Assembly (NCBI GenBank): GCA_946965045.2 | Contig: OX337235.1 | Span: forward strand, 1,751,508-1,815,507 | DNA length: 64,000 nt | Origin: Epithemia pelagica | Lineage: Eukaryota; Bacillariophyta; Bacillariophyceae; Surirellales; Surirellaceae | Direction of reading: 5' to 3' | Part shown: piece after piece, positions 54,239 through 64,000 of the stretch | Layout of the letters: the number at the start of each line of letters is the position of its first letter | Numbering within the stretch: the first letter of the stretch is position 1 | Program-made: the position numbers and the translations under genes | The notes under the pieces: generated by a model | The model's input: only the letters and a program-made list of their open reading frames with translations | The model's database searches: none | What the model was told of the DNA's origin: nothing

Positions 54239-57200
54239 ATGGAAGGTTGGGGCCGTATCGATGATGCGTCACGGAGCAAGAAACCATCGAGTCTTTTTGC
54301 GTCGTGGCAGCGGTTGTGGAATCAACAAGCGCCTTCGACACCGACCAAAAACGGAAAGGAAGACTCATCGCACGACTCGGTCCTTTCGGAAACGAGCGCT
54401 CTGAATTCTGCCACAGAGGAGTTGGAAGACACCAGTAGTGCGAGTCAAGTACACAGCCCGGAGGGAAGTGTCCAACGTCAACCTCCGTCCACCACTGCAC
54501 AATTATCTCCCTTGGTCAAGAGGAAACCGGATGACGACAACATGTTGTCGCCAGTGTCCACTCCAGTGTCCACACCGGACAGTACTCCACAAAAGCAAAG
54601 TTCCCAATATTTGTCCTATCGAGAGTCGTTGCTCGATCGCATCAATCGAATGACACCTCCTGCAAAACCAACCGTGACATCCTTGTTGTCAGCAAGCCAT
54701 ACCATGGATTTCATGGATTCTAGCACGGATGGTTCGGTCGACCTTTCGGCACCGCGCACTCCCCAGTCGGGCACCTCTGAGGCGACAGCAACGATACCAC
54801 GGTCCACCTCTCCTTCCTTGAGTATGCTCAAAGACTCGGCACTGCCCTCCTATCCTACTCCTCCACTACAAGCCATGACGGTAAATCCGCTGTATCCGAG
54901 CCATGTCGACAGTTCCTGTGAGGAGCAGGAGGACCTGGAGGAAGGAGAGAACAAGAAGCAAGCGCAGGACGAGGCAGAAAGTATGGCACTGTCATCTGTG
55001 TCCAAGCTTGAACCATTTGCATCCCCACCGCCAAACTTCTCCAAGAGCCTTCTGGATCCACCGTCGCCGCATTTGGCACGAAAACCCCCAACACCGAGTC
55101 TCTTTTATCGTCCCAATTCGAGCGAAACTTCCAAAATTCTGGGTATCGCCCCAGTCGATGACGAAGGACACAGTCTCGAAGTCTCCGACTCGGACGTGTA
55201 TAGTACCGATGGGACCTACCAGGATGAAACAGAGGGAGAGCAAGAGAATACAGACAGTGTTACAGCAGCCAATCCGCTGACTTCTAGAACTCGACTCCCT
55301 CTCACGCAGCAAATGTCGATTGTTGCGGTGGCCGGACGAAACGACAGTACAGACAATGGGACAGTAGATACGGGAAATCGCAGTTTGACGGCCAAACTGC
55401 GGCGATTCTTTCGAGGAGTTCAGAGATACGAAGCCTTTGACAATCACGAAGATAATGACGATATGATCGAAAACAATTATTCGGTGAGCTTTAGCTCCAC
55501 CGAAGTGGACGATAATGTCACTCTTTCCACTAACGCTTCTTCGGCCTTGCTCGGGACCTCGGCGCTTGCACGGCATATGCACGAGCAAGCAGCCAAGACT
55601 GGTACTCCGTCTCATGATGATACCATGACCAACGCCTCCTATCCTCTGGCAGACAGTGAACATATATCTCCGAGTCTCGTATTTTTTGACCAGTCCACAG
55701 TTACGGGGGGATCGGATTCTGAAGTCGAAGACGACGAAGAAGAAGAGGAGACGACAGTGTCTGCGGATGAGCGTGGATTGCAACTCAACATTTCGACGTT
55801 GGACGTTCCCATGATCAAGCCAGATACGTCCACTCAACAACCAAGTTGCAGCATGTCGTCATCCGGTTTTCTGCAAATTTCTAGTTTTCGCGAAACCAAT
55901 ACATCTAAAGATGCTCTCCGAGCAGACGGAGCGGCAGGAATAATGAAAGCGGAGCGGAGAATTCCACGGTCACCAACCAAGGATTCGGTGTCTACACTCA
56001 AAAAGAGAACTCGGAAGCGAGGCATGACCCGATGTATCATTCGTGTGTCTGCCATATTCTTGTTGGCAGCTTGCATTGCTGTTCTCATTGTCATGTTAAC
56101 CAATTTATTTGATGACGACAGTGATGATCAAAGCGATATTGTCGCAGATCAGCTAGGCCCCAAGTCCATCGATTCTCCTTCTTCACCACCGTCTCCTCGG
56201 CCATTCTCGTCTCCGGCGACACCAACCGTATTTCTTCCAGCATCGGGACCATCCGCTTCTCCGGAGAGTACACCGACGGCAAAATTCTCATTGCCAACCA
56301 CTGAGAAGCCATCCACAATACCGTCAGAAAGTCCATCCTTCTTCCCATCCGAGCTACCTTCCGAAGCTCCGAGCCATGTTCCTTCTGAAGCTCCGTCAAC
56401 GAACCCTTCCGCGACACCCAGTACGATTTTGTCGTCCAGAGCGGGAAGAATTGATACGATCACCAGCTTACTTGAGACTCAAGGGATAGAGTGGGAAGGA
56501 CAAATTGTAGCGAGTAACGATGGATCGCCTCAGTATGAAGCACTCGACTGGCTCGTTTCGGACCCAAATTTTGAAACTTATTCAGAGGAGATTGTAGTAC
56601 AAATGTATGCGCTGGCGGTCCTCTCGTTTGCCATGGAAGGAGGTGATACCCGTCGCCTTCGATCTCTGCGTTTCGATCCAGCTTCACCATGCAACGAGCC
56701 GTCGACAGTGCAAGGAGAAGTGGTCTGTGAACCAACCGGAACCGGGGTCCTCACAGTGCTGGATTGGTCTGGGAAAAGTCTTGCAAGATCCATACCAAAA
56801 GAAATCGGTCTCTTGGGGAAATTGAAAACAATTCGATTGTCCAATAACTCCTTGACTGGTGGAATTCCTGCGTCGATGGGTTCGTTGGAAGATCTGGAAG
56901 AACTGAACTTGGCTGGGAATTCGTTGGAAGATCTCCCAGAGTCCGTAGCGAATTGCACGAATCTCCGAGAGATGGACTTGTCTTACAATAGCTTCAACAT
57001 GGAACTACCTACTTTTCTCTCAGAGATTCAGACTCTTCGTGTTTTACGACTAAACGACAATCAATTCCGCGGACCGATCACGGATGACTTTTATAACCTC
57101 AGAGATCTTAATGTTCTCGATTTGACGCACAACGGAATAACTGGTGCTATTGGTTCTGGTATTGCAAACTGTACCAATCTGGTTGAGCTCCACATGAAAT

Positions 57201-57757
57201 CAAACATGTTGACTTCATTCGCCGATGAGGTCTTTTCTCTCTCTTCGCTTCAAGTTCTTGATCTGAGCGATAACATGATTGGTCACTTCATTCCATTTGT
57301 TGGTGAACAATTCTCTGCGAGAGTAATTCGTCTGAACAACAACAACATCGACGGTCGTATCCCAGGCTTTGGACGACTTTCTTCTTCTCTCGAAGAGTTG
57401 GATTTGTCCCATAATCAAATACAGGGACGCATTCCGCTTTCTCTAAGCTATTGTGAAAATCTACGAATTCTCAAATTGAACTCGAATAACCTTTGGGGAA
57501 AGATCCCGAAGGAATTGAGATATTTGAGGAACTTGGATCTTCTGAGAATTGACAGCAATGGATTTTATGGGAAGGTTCCCAAGGATGTCTGCCGACGTCT
57601 TTCTGGAATCCAGTTCCTAGCCGATTGTGTGGGTGAGAGACCGGTGGAATGTGATTGTTGCTCATGTTGTAGTGAAGGGGAGGAATGTTGTAGTGAAGGG
57701 GAATGTTCTACGCCATTGACTCGAAAGCTCTCTAGAGGAAGGCTACGACGAGGCTGA
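54239..57757 (+). CDS. single-pass membrane LRR protein, 1172 aa
   Basis: Starts at the ATG at 54239; the codons before it lack an ATG. Residues 1-595 are Ser/Thr/Pro-rich and disordered, with acidic blocks. One transmembrane helix lies near 598-621 (IIRVSAIFLLAACIAVLIVML), followed by a Pro/Ser-rich stalk with repeated SEAPS/PSELPS units. A leucine-rich repeat domain runs from about 834 to 1115 (for example LKTIRLSNNSLTGGIPASMG, LNVLDLTHNGITGAI), of the plant-type LxxLxLxxNxLxGxIP form. The short C-terminus is Cys-rich, with a tandem CCSEGE. There is no kinase domain. By topology it has a long cytosolic N-terminus and an outside LRR domain. Such proteins are common in diatoms; ligand and role are unknown. 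Confidence 0.85.
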   Translation: MEGWGRIDDASRSKKPSSLFASWQRLWNQQAPSTPTKNGKEDSSHDSVLSETSALNSATEELEDTSSASQVHSPEGSVQRQPPSTTAQLSPLVKRKPDDDNMLSPVSTPVSTPDSTPQKQSSQYLSYRESLLDRINRMTPPAKPTVTSLLSASHTMDFMDSSTDGSVDLSAPRTPQSGTSEATATIPRSTSPSLSMLKDSALPSYPTPPLQAMTVNPLYPSHVDSSCEEQEDLEEGENKKQAQDEAESMALSSVSKLEPFASPPPNFSKSLLDPPSPHLARKPPTPSLFYRPNSSETSKILGIAPVDDEGHSLEVSDSDVYSTDGTYQDETEGEQENTDSVTAANPLTSRTRLPLTQQMSIVAVAGRNDSTDNGTVDTGNRSLTAKLRRFFRGVQRYEAFDNHEDNDDMIENNYSVSFSSTEVDDNVTLSTNASSALLGTSALARHMHEQAAKTGTPSHDDTMTNASYPLADSEHISPSLVFFDQSTVTGGSDSEVEDDEEEEETTVSADERGLQLNISTLDVPMIKPDTSTQQPSCSMSSSGFLQISSFRETNTSKDALRADGAAGIMKAERRIPRSPTKDSVSTLKKRTRKRGMTRCIIRVSAIFLLAACIAVLIVMLTNLFDDDSDDQSDIVADQLGPKSIDSPSSPPSPRPFSSPATPTVFLPASGPSASPESTPTAKFSLPTTEKPSTIPSESPSFFPSELPSEAPSHVPSEAPSTNPSATPSTILSSRAGRIDTITSLLETQGIEWEGQIVASNDGSPQYEALDWLVSDPNFETYSEEIVVQMYALAVLSFAMEGGDTRRLRSLRFDPASPCNEPSTVQGEVVCEPTGTGVLTVLDWSGKSLARSIPKEIGLLGKLKTIRLSNNSLTGGIPASMGSLEDLEELNLAGNSLEDLPESVANCTNLREMDLSYNSFNMELPTFLSEIQTLRVLRLNDNQFRGPITDDFYNLRDLNVLDLTHNGITGAIGSGIANCTNLVELHMKSNMLTSFADEVFSLSSLQVLDLSDNMIGHFIPFVGEQFSARVIRLNNNNIDGRIPGFGRLSSSLEELDLSHNQIQGRIPLSLSYCENLRILKLNSNNLWGKIPKELRYLRNLDLLRIDSNGFYGKVPKDVCRRLSGIQFLADCVGERPVECDCCSCCSEGEECCSEGECSTPLTRKLSRGRLRRG

Positions 57758-58024
57758 GTGGAAAAGCTGCCACAATCTAAGGCTACATACATTGCACGTA
57801 TCACATGGTGAAATCTTGTTCTGCATTTTTGGAAATTATACCTCTTCTGTGGATGCCATTCCTTTAAGAATCGCAGGTTACCGTAAGTCTCCAAACTGCT
57901 TCAAACAGTTCAAATGAAGAATGGAAGATTCTGTTTTAATAATATAAACTATGGTTGAGATATTCTTAAGAAACATCTTCATTTCATTGCATAAAACGTT
58001 TCATTCATCGATTCACTCAAGATA
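57758..58024. other. convergent intergenic region
   Basis: Less than 300 bases shared by two 3' ends. No repeat seen. Confidence 0.4.
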
Positions 58025-61000
58025 CTAGATTCTATCGTCATCAGTTTGACGCCGCTGAGCATCCCGCAAACCATGAATAATACTGTCGAGCTGCCGCAAA
58101 CGGACATCATCTTCGTCAGTTTCTGAACCACTTGTCTCACCCCCCGCATTATAATCCGTGTCTGTCTCGCTTGAAGAAGCAATCGGCGATAACAATCTAT
58201 TGCCTGAAGATCGTGTAGATCCTGGAACAATACCTGCTGCAATGGCTGCAACTTCGCTTCTCACAGCTCTGCGCTGGTGCTGAAGTCTATTTTTGAAAGT
58301 TGAGATTTCAGCAGTAAGGCGTTCTTGAGTTCCGCGAATCGCCACTGATGTTTGAAGCGCATGATCGAGCTGCCTTCTTAAATCCCGAGCTTTTTCAGAA
58401 GGCGTTGACTTTTCGGACGACGAACCATGAGAGCCGGAGTTTTTCAGACCAGGGGCTGTTGCATTTTCTCTCGATTTTCTGATCGAATTGCTTCTTTGCG
58501 GCAGTTGCGGCTTACTTGAACGAGAAGATATTTCATCATCCAAAAGAGCTGCTGAGGAGATTACAGGCTGATACCCGTTTGACTCCACGGCCTTCTGTTC
58601 CTGAGCACGCTCAAGTCGAGTAGAGTCAGAAAGAACCATCCCTTTGACAATGTTGTTGTATCGAGAGAACAGAGCATCCGCGTCTACAGGACCAGCATCA
58701 TTTTTGCCTTGCGATGATGACGAAGGATCATTTCGTACGTCTTGCCGGTTTTCCCTCCGTTGTCGGATCCTTTCCATGACCGACTCAATTTTCGGAGATC
58801 GCTCAAACGTATTGATTCTGTCTTGGTTTTCCATCGATGACCCAGTGATTGGCTCTACCGAGGAGACAGATGAAGGTGAATGAAGAGCAGATTTTAGACT
58901 ATCTCTCGAATCATGCATCATCCTCAATTGTTCAACTTTTGAATAACTATTCGCAGGATCCTGTGATATGGGATCTGCCCCAGCGTGGGACTCCGTTCCT
59001 TCCGACCGCGTCAACGCCAGTAACAATGCTGCCGAATCATCGTCATACACGGCCGTTCTAGCTGTTGAATGTTGTGATGAAGACAAATTCATCAATTGCC
59101 CCAAGTTAGGATCGACGCCTGCCCCGCTGTCATAGTCGCTGATGACAAGTGAACCACTGCCATCTCCAAAGCTAGATTTATTTCGAAATGGCCGAGTAGC
59201 AGCTGTGTGAAGGTCCCCATGGTCAATATCGGCGTTTGATCGGGGACTGCCGACTTCCGACGCCCGAGCGTCCAGAGTTTCGTCTCCTTCAGTTGCTTGT
59301 TCATTAAGTAGTTCTTTTCTTGGAAAACCAGTCTCGCTTTGTTTAAGTGGTTCATCGGGTGACGTTCGCGCATGATGTTCTGTAGAAGGACGATGCTGCC
59401 TTGGACTTGTGCGGAAACATATTTGTTCAATACTGTCCTCGATCACTTCCATTACGCTACTTTGACCTGTCTGGAGCGGTAAGGAAATCTCATTTTTTGT
59501 GTCCGAAGAGTCCTGTTTCTTTGGTGTTCCATCGATGGAGTCATCTGACGCAAGCATCGAGTTGACGTCTCCTTGGCGTCCATTGGTCTTGACGTTAGGA
59601 TCTTCATCTTCCGCATGCTCGACTCTTACTTCAACTCCTTCATCTGTCTCTTCAATCCATGAACTTTGATTAACATCGTCTTCGCCATTTGATGGGTATG
59701 CGTCTCTTTGGTCCTCGCCGTGCTCATCACTTTGCTGGCTAGCTGCATCCACCGCTGAAGATCGCTTGAGACTTCCACTGATAAGCTCGACAAGCATTTC
59801 TTCCACGTCATCATCATCGGAGCTCTCGCTCAACGCTTCTTTCACGGCGAACTTGACGGCCTCGCTATCATTCATTTCATGAGACAACAATGATGCAACC
59901 GAACGAGTTTGTCGAAGAAGATCTTCTGCATTTTTATCGCCAACAAGGCTTGCTTCTCCATGTGAAGGCGGATCCTCCCGCTTTCCCGTACCCTGAAGCA
60001 GTTCCTGTCCAGTAGGGGGATCGCCTCGTCTCCTATTTGTCTCGATCGTGCTTGCAAGAGATCTTATATGGTCCATTCGTGACGGTTCTCCATTGGAAAG
60101 GTACCTCTGAAGAGCAGCTGTAAATGCTGGATGGTTTAAAATGTCTTGGACATTCCGGTCAGTTTGACTCAGGACTTCATCCGGCTTTTCGTAATTCGTG
60201 GCTTCTCCCCGAGTTTTCGTATCGTCGATAGTAGTTTTACTTTTATGGAGGCCAGAGACACCATTGGACGACGTTGAAAAATCATCACTCGTCGTTGGAG
60301 CAGTAGATTTACTGCATGCCTTTTTGAGGGGAGCATATTTGACTAAAATTGAATTCCCTCGATCCTGTTGTACCGAAGTTGCATCTACTTCTTGATTTTG
60401 GCCGCCCATATCTTTCCCTTGAGTGACATTTCCTGACCTGTCTTGCATAGTATCGCTGTTGGGAGATTGAGAACAAATGTTTTCATTGGTCACGCAACCT
60501 TTGGATTCAAGTGCCTCTGTACGATTTTGTCTATCTGTGCGCGCTTTTGACTCATTCGTTTGTTTGTCGGTACTGTTATGTTTGACACCCTTGAATGACG
60601 CACCAGATATAGACTCCTTTGTGTCTAGAAGCGACAGCGAGCGCACACGCTGTCGTTCGTCATCATCACTGCTTAACTCAGTGTGCTTTCTCGGTGTATT
60701 ATGGAAACTCACGGGGGAAGTAATCACTTGCCCATCCGCTATAACATTTGAAATTGGAGCTCGCTCGAGTCCATATGGACGATGCGGTGATTTAACGTTG
60801 TCCAATGGGCAAACGTGGGATTCGACGACTTCTCCGAAAACTTCAATCGCATCTTTCTGATCTTTCGGAGCAATATCCAAGGCCTCCGTTTTACGGCTGG
60901 ACACATTTGGTTCCTCACCACATACGGTCTTCTCCGCCTCCTCGCATACACAATCAAGTACATCTTTCGAAACAATCGATTGTTCATTATGCTCTTCATT

Positions 61001-64000
61001 TTCGTTCGAGTTTTGACTTGCTGCATCCGTCAACATCGACAGTGGTTGTTTCGAAAATTGGGAAACCTCAAGATCCTTTGGGAGAAGATGATGCTTTGTG
61101 ACCGGCATTGGTATGCGCGGACTCATTAACTGAGATGAGGTCGCCCCTCTCCCACAGACTAAAGCTTCCGCTCCTTCAAAGAATATATCTAGCAGGTCCT
61201 TTTTCGAAACAGACTTACTTGTCAGCTGCGCACGTACCTCCTCCTGCTCCCTTGTGTCCGTCTCTGATGTCGGTTCGTGAAGTGAACCAACATGAAGCTG
61301 ACTAATTGCCGGCACCTGCGGTGCTGCTTGATCCATGTCAGGATTCGTACTTCGAAAGATTTTTTCTTTTTCTGTGGCTGTGACACCTGGATGTGGCGGT
61401 TGATTCTCACTGTTGTCGTGGAAACGCAATTCCTGATTCGGCAAAATCTCCAGTTTTTTCGGATGAATGTCTTGATCAGTATATTGAAGACTATGGACCG
61501 TCTCGAGCATCATCTTAGCTGACGACTTCGGAACCAAACCGAGAACGGAGTCAACTTCAACAGAATCTTCCCGCTTTGGTGATGCATCAATACTGTTTGC
61601 TCCCTCATGGAGTTGATTGCGCGTTGATTTCGGTAAGAGGTTTATGGATTCTCGCGGACTGCTGAATCCTGATAAAGCCTCATCGTTGTCATCACTGAGG
61701 CGCTTATCGTCCGAAAAATCGGTTTTAGAATGGAATGTTGAATTATGTTCATCTTGGGGAGCATTGGTTCCTTCACCTGTAGCATCCGTCTTTTGAGGGG
61801 ATTCATCCTTACTTTCAGAATCATTAGAGCGTGTGGAACCTGGTGCATCAGGAATAGCAGTCTCATGTTTGTTGTTTGACGATGATGGTCGAAGATCGAG
61901 ATCGACGCTCGCGGAAGGAGAACGCTCTTCGAATTTAACGTTGCTTTCGACTTGAGAAACCGGTGAAACGTAAGCGGATGGCCTTGTGGACGGAATTAAG
62001 TTCTCATCTTCCTCGATGTTGGAGGAATCCTTGGTAGAACTACCTGTAATCGTTGAAGAGTTGCCATCAGACTGCTGGTGCATTGCACACTCCACCGGGT
62101 CTTCGCCCATAGAAGCATTTGGTCCGAGACCTGAAAGAAGCTTTTTCTGGAGGAGAGGGAAATCTTGATCCATAGTCATATCGCGATGGAAGTAAACAGT
62201 ATGGTGCAGATATTCTGGACTGGGTTTGATGCGTGGGGGTTTGTTCCAGGGATGAGAACGAGAAGCGCGAGGAGTTGGTTTCTCTGGGAACGGAGCAGAT
62301 TGGTTGTTCTCGCGTTTGGTTCTTTCCTTGAGAACATTGTTTGCCGATGATTCTGCACCCCCATCGTGGGTCCCCGCAGCCACAGCCTCTTTGGATTCTT
62401 CACTATCAGCGGATTTGGTTTCAGAGTCACCTTCGTCCAAGCTTCTTTCAGTCGTACCCACAGGCCTGCTCAATGGACTAGTTTGTTTGGCCCCTTTTGG
62501 ATGGTCACCGGAAACAGATGTTCTTGGAGAAAACGTGGAAGAGTCCGTGTCAAATCGGATTCCAGTATCTGGTAGACTTTTGGAGATTGATTTTCTTGAC
62601 GATAGTGGCAGGGTTTCAATGGTTTGGTTAGCTCTAAGATCTGACGTGGCAGTATGGTCAGCGGTGCTAATTCTTGGTGTCAACCGAGCTGCATCAACAT
62701 CTTGGGCCACCTTTCCTCTGTTCTCTGAGACGCCTCGTTCAAGAGTGCTCATTGGAGACGGTTTTCTTGGTGGAAGCTTGAATGGTTCATGATCTCCTTG
62801 TCCTCGTGGATCGAAATTTGCTGATGACTTGTTTTGCGGAAGTTTGAAACCATCTAGCCCAGACGGTGATTGTCTCTGTTCGGCTAACCCACGTGCAGAT
62901 GCAACAGGTAAAGGCGAAGAAGCACCAGGCGTTGACAACTGCATTTTCATTGTTTCATTTGGAGTATTGCTTTCTTCGTTCGGTTTCACGACTCCAACAA
63001 CGGTCGAGTCGACAGGGCCGACATCTTGACCTTGAACAACAACGACCACAGGAGCAGCGGATGTATTTGGGGCGCTATAACGAGCTTCTAGAGCACTCTT
63101 TTCATACTGCTGGGTATCACTCGTTGTCATCTGTTGGCGAGCAGCTTGGAGCGACGGCAGGAGAGGACTCATACCGCTATCCGAACTCTCAGATCGAACC
63201 AGCTTGGAAGCGTACGCAAGCACATCTTTGACTGTTGTTGAAGCCTTCTGAAGTACATCTTCCCCTTGGTCCTCTTCATGATATCGCTCATTATTCTGAG
63301 TAAGCCGGGCAACGGCGAGATCCATGACACTATCGAGATCGTTCGATTTAGGTTGCCATAGATCTTGGTCGACGCTATTTCTAGGGCTAACATCAAAAAG
63401 CCACACTGCTTCATCGACAATTCCGAGGTCTTCAAAACTCCCTATCGCTGTGAGATCAATAAGTTCATGCTCTTCGCCCTCGCATAGGTTGACTTCATTG
63501 TTTGCATTTGTGTTACCAGCTCGAGCCTTCAAATCAGCTTTTGATGACGGCGTCAAAAGCAGTGTTGCTTCTCCATGTTCTGTTAGCACCTTTACTTGGG
63601 ATGCACCTTCCTTGCCCGAACCGGGGATTGTGGAATTGCCACCGTCACTACTGTCTTTAGAGACAACCAACTTTGAGAGGTTGGGTTTTCCCAGATTTGA
63701 ATGAGCCTTAGGGCTAAGGGTACCGTCCTTTTCACCATGAATACGAGAATTATCGTTCTTCTCAAAATTTTCTTCGTCGTGGCCATAGTTGCACTCGTCA
63801 ATTTCCTCATATGGATTTCGGCCCGACGGATCTTGGTGCAGTAACCCTGCGTATTTATCCACAGGCGATGCAAGTTCACCAGATTTTATATCTGTCCACT
63901 GGGACGAAGTCTGAACATTCCCAAGATATCTTTCGGCTTCGTCGAAGCCAGAACGAGAATCCTGACCGTCAAAGGAAGTGAGTTCAATTACTTCTTTGGG
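58025..64000 (-). CDS. very large low-complexity protein with C-terminal coiled coil, partial at right edge
   Basis: The minus-strand frame is open from 64000 to the stop at 58025, so at least 1990 residues are visible and the start is outside the window. Most of it is Ser/Asp/Glu-rich and disordered. A motif of about 18 residues recurs three times between 60809 and 61208 (forms like KKDLLDIFFEGAEALVCG and SKDVLDCVCEEAEKTVCG). A coiled coil lies near the end (SEKARDLRRQLDHALQTSVA, then EISTFKNRLQHQRRAVRSEV). The last residues are acidic with basic clusters. I recognise no family. Coiled-coil ends with long acidic regions fit a scaffold or cytoskeleton-linked protein, but this is a guess. Confidence 0.7.
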   Translation of the reverse strand, partial: PKEVIELTSFDGQDSRSGFDEAERYLGNVQTSSQWTDIKSGELASPVDKYAGLLHQDPSGRNPYEEIDECNYGHDEENFEKNDNSRIHGEKDGTLSPKAHSNLGKPNLSKLVVSKDSSDGGNSTIPGSGKEGASQVKVLTEHGEATLLLTPSSKADLKARAGNTNANNEVNLCEGEEHELIDLTAIGSFEDLGIVDEAVWLFDVSPRNSVDQDLWQPKSNDLDSVMDLAVARLTQNNERYHEEDQGEDVLQKASTTVKDVLAYASKLVRSESSDSGMSPLLPSLQAARQQMTTSDTQQYEKSALEARYSAPNTSAAPVVVVVQGQDVGPVDSTVVGVVKPNEESNTPNETMKMQLSTPGASSPLPVASARGLAEQRQSPSGLDGFKLPQNKSSANFDPRGQGDHEPFKLPPRKPSPMSTLERGVSENRGKVAQDVDAARLTPRISTADHTATSDLRANQTIETLPLSSRKSISKSLPDTGIRFDTDSSTFSPRTSVSGDHPKGAKQTSPLSRPVGTTERSLDEGDSETKSADSEESKEAVAAGTHDGGAESSANNVLKERTKRENNQSAPFPEKPTPRASRSHPWNKPPRIKPSPEYLHHTVYFHRDMTMDQDFPLLQKKLLSGLGPNASMGEDPVECAMHQQSDGNSSTITGSSTKDSSNIEEDENLIPSTRPSAYVSPVSQVESNVKFEERSPSASVDLDLRPSSSNNKHETAIPDAPGSTRSNDSESKDESPQKTDATGEGTNAPQDEHNSTFHSKTDFSDDKRLSDDNDEALSGFSSPRESINLLPKSTRNQLHEGANSIDASPKREDSVEVDSVLGLVPKSSAKMMLETVHSLQYTDQDIHPKKLEILPNQELRFHDNSENQPPHPGVTATEKEKIFRSTNPDMDQAAPQVPAISQLHVGSLHEPTSETDTREQEEVRAQLTSKSVSKKDLLDIFFEGAEALVCGRGATSSQLMSPRIPMPVTKHHLLPKDLEVSQFSKQPLSMLTDAASQNSNENEEHNEQSIVSKDVLDCVCEEAEKTVCGEEPNVSSRKTEALDIAPKDQKDAIEVFGEVVESHVCPLDNVKSPHRPYGLERAPISNVIADGQVITSPVSFHNTPRKHTELSSDDDERQRVRSLSLLDTKESISGASFKGVKHNSTDKQTNESKARTDRQNRTEALESKGCVTNENICSQSPNSDTMQDRSGNVTQGKDMGGQNQEVDATSVQQDRGNSILVKYAPLKKACSKSTAPTTSDDFSTSSNGVSGLHKSKTTIDDTKTRGEATNYEKPDEVLSQTDRNVQDILNHPAFTAALQRYLSNGEPSRMDHIRSLASTIETNRRRGDPPTGQELLQGTGKREDPPSHGEASLVGDKNAEDLLRQTRSVASLLSHEMNDSEAVKFAVKEALSESSDDDDVEEMLVELISGSLKRSSAVDAASQQSDEHGEDQRDAYPSNGEDDVNQSSWIEETDEGVEVRVEHAEDEDPNVKTNGRQGDVNSMLASDDSIDGTPKKQDSSDTKNEISLPLQTGQSSVMEVIEDSIEQICFRTSPRQHRPSTEHHARTSPDEPLKQSETGFPRKELLNEQATEGDETLDARASEVGSPRSNADIDHGDLHTAATRPFRNKSSFGDGSGSLVISDYDSGAGVDPNLGQLMNLSSSQHSTARTAVYDDDSAALLLALTRSEGTESHAGADPISQDPANSYSKVEQLRMMHDSRDSLKSALHSPSSVSSVEPITGSSMENQDRINTFERSPKIESVMERIRQRRENRQDVRNDPSSSSQGKNDAGPVDADALFSRYNNIVKGMVLSDSTRLERAQEQKAVESNGYQPVISSAALLDDEISSRSSKPQLPQRSNSIRKSRENATAPGLKNSGSHGSSSEKSTPSEKARDLRRQLDHALQTSVAIRGTQERLTAEISTFKNRLQHQRRAVRSEVAAIAAGIVPGSTRSSGNRLLSPIASSSETDTDYNAGGETSGSETDEDDVRLRQLDSIIHGLRDAQRRQTDDDRI

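Noticed and set aside
1-64000. tRNA or rRNA genes
   Set aside because: No cloverleaf with conserved D-loop and T-loop boxes and no rRNA-like sequence was recognised by eye. A tRNAscan-SE run would be needed to exclude them.

Overview
The window looks like nuclear DNA of a eukaryotic alga, most likely a pennate diatom. Genes are mostly intron-poor, with short GT-AG introns of 70-129 nt. There is a membrane-anchored LRR protein of a build common in diatoms, and full-length Ty1/copia, PIF/Harbinger and non-LTR elements of algal type. No rRNA, tRNA, CRISPR array or bacterial-style operon was seen. The organism call is an inference.

Region 1 (1-10.8 kb) is ordinary host DNA: a gene fragment at the left edge, a diatom-type two-helix membrane protein (819-1985, -), an MFSD5/MOT2-type molybdate transporter with a small first exon (2380-4011, +), a DDX47/Rrp3 DEAD-box helicase (4216-5781, -), a tRNA 2-thiouridylase of the MnmA/TRMU family (6026-7816, +), a type II membrane GT8 glycosyltransferase (8168-9487, -) and an 18-bp minisatellite (10405-10692).

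Region 2 (10.8-39.6 kb) is one nested insertion. The outer shell is a PIF/Harbinger transposon with perfect 22-bp terminal inverted repeats and a 3-bp CAG target duplication (10823-39620). Without the later insertions it would be about 5.65 kb with four genes in alternating orientation: a 139-aa protein, a DDE transposase, a 470-aa protein and a 193-aa protein. Two young Ty1/copia elements sit in it. Copia-A (13382-21765) has LTRs with about one difference in 783 bp. Copia-B (24264-39008) has LTRs with about two differences in 758 bp, and it splits the 193-aa gene. A 6.4-kb DNA transposon with CAATACGAGC termini (24826-31269) then entered the 5' LTR of copia-B. It carries a 1259-aa two-exon transposase-like gene and a convergent 524-aa gene.

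The two copia elements are the most unusual part. Each has an extra ORF of 250-260 aa between the 5' LTR and the single Gag-Pol ORF. Each also has a 292-bp untranslated leader that is 290/292 identical between them, although coding sequence on both sides has diverged widely.

Region 3 (39.6-64 kb) returns to host genes: a three-exon gene of unknown function (40214-43112, +), a two-ORF non-LTR retrotransposon with zinc fingers, RT and a restriction-like endonuclease (about 44.6-52.0 kb, -), a small diatom-type gene (52562-53209, +), the LRR membrane protein (54239-57757, +) and a very large low-complexity coiled-coil protein running off the right edge (58025 to beyond 64000, -).
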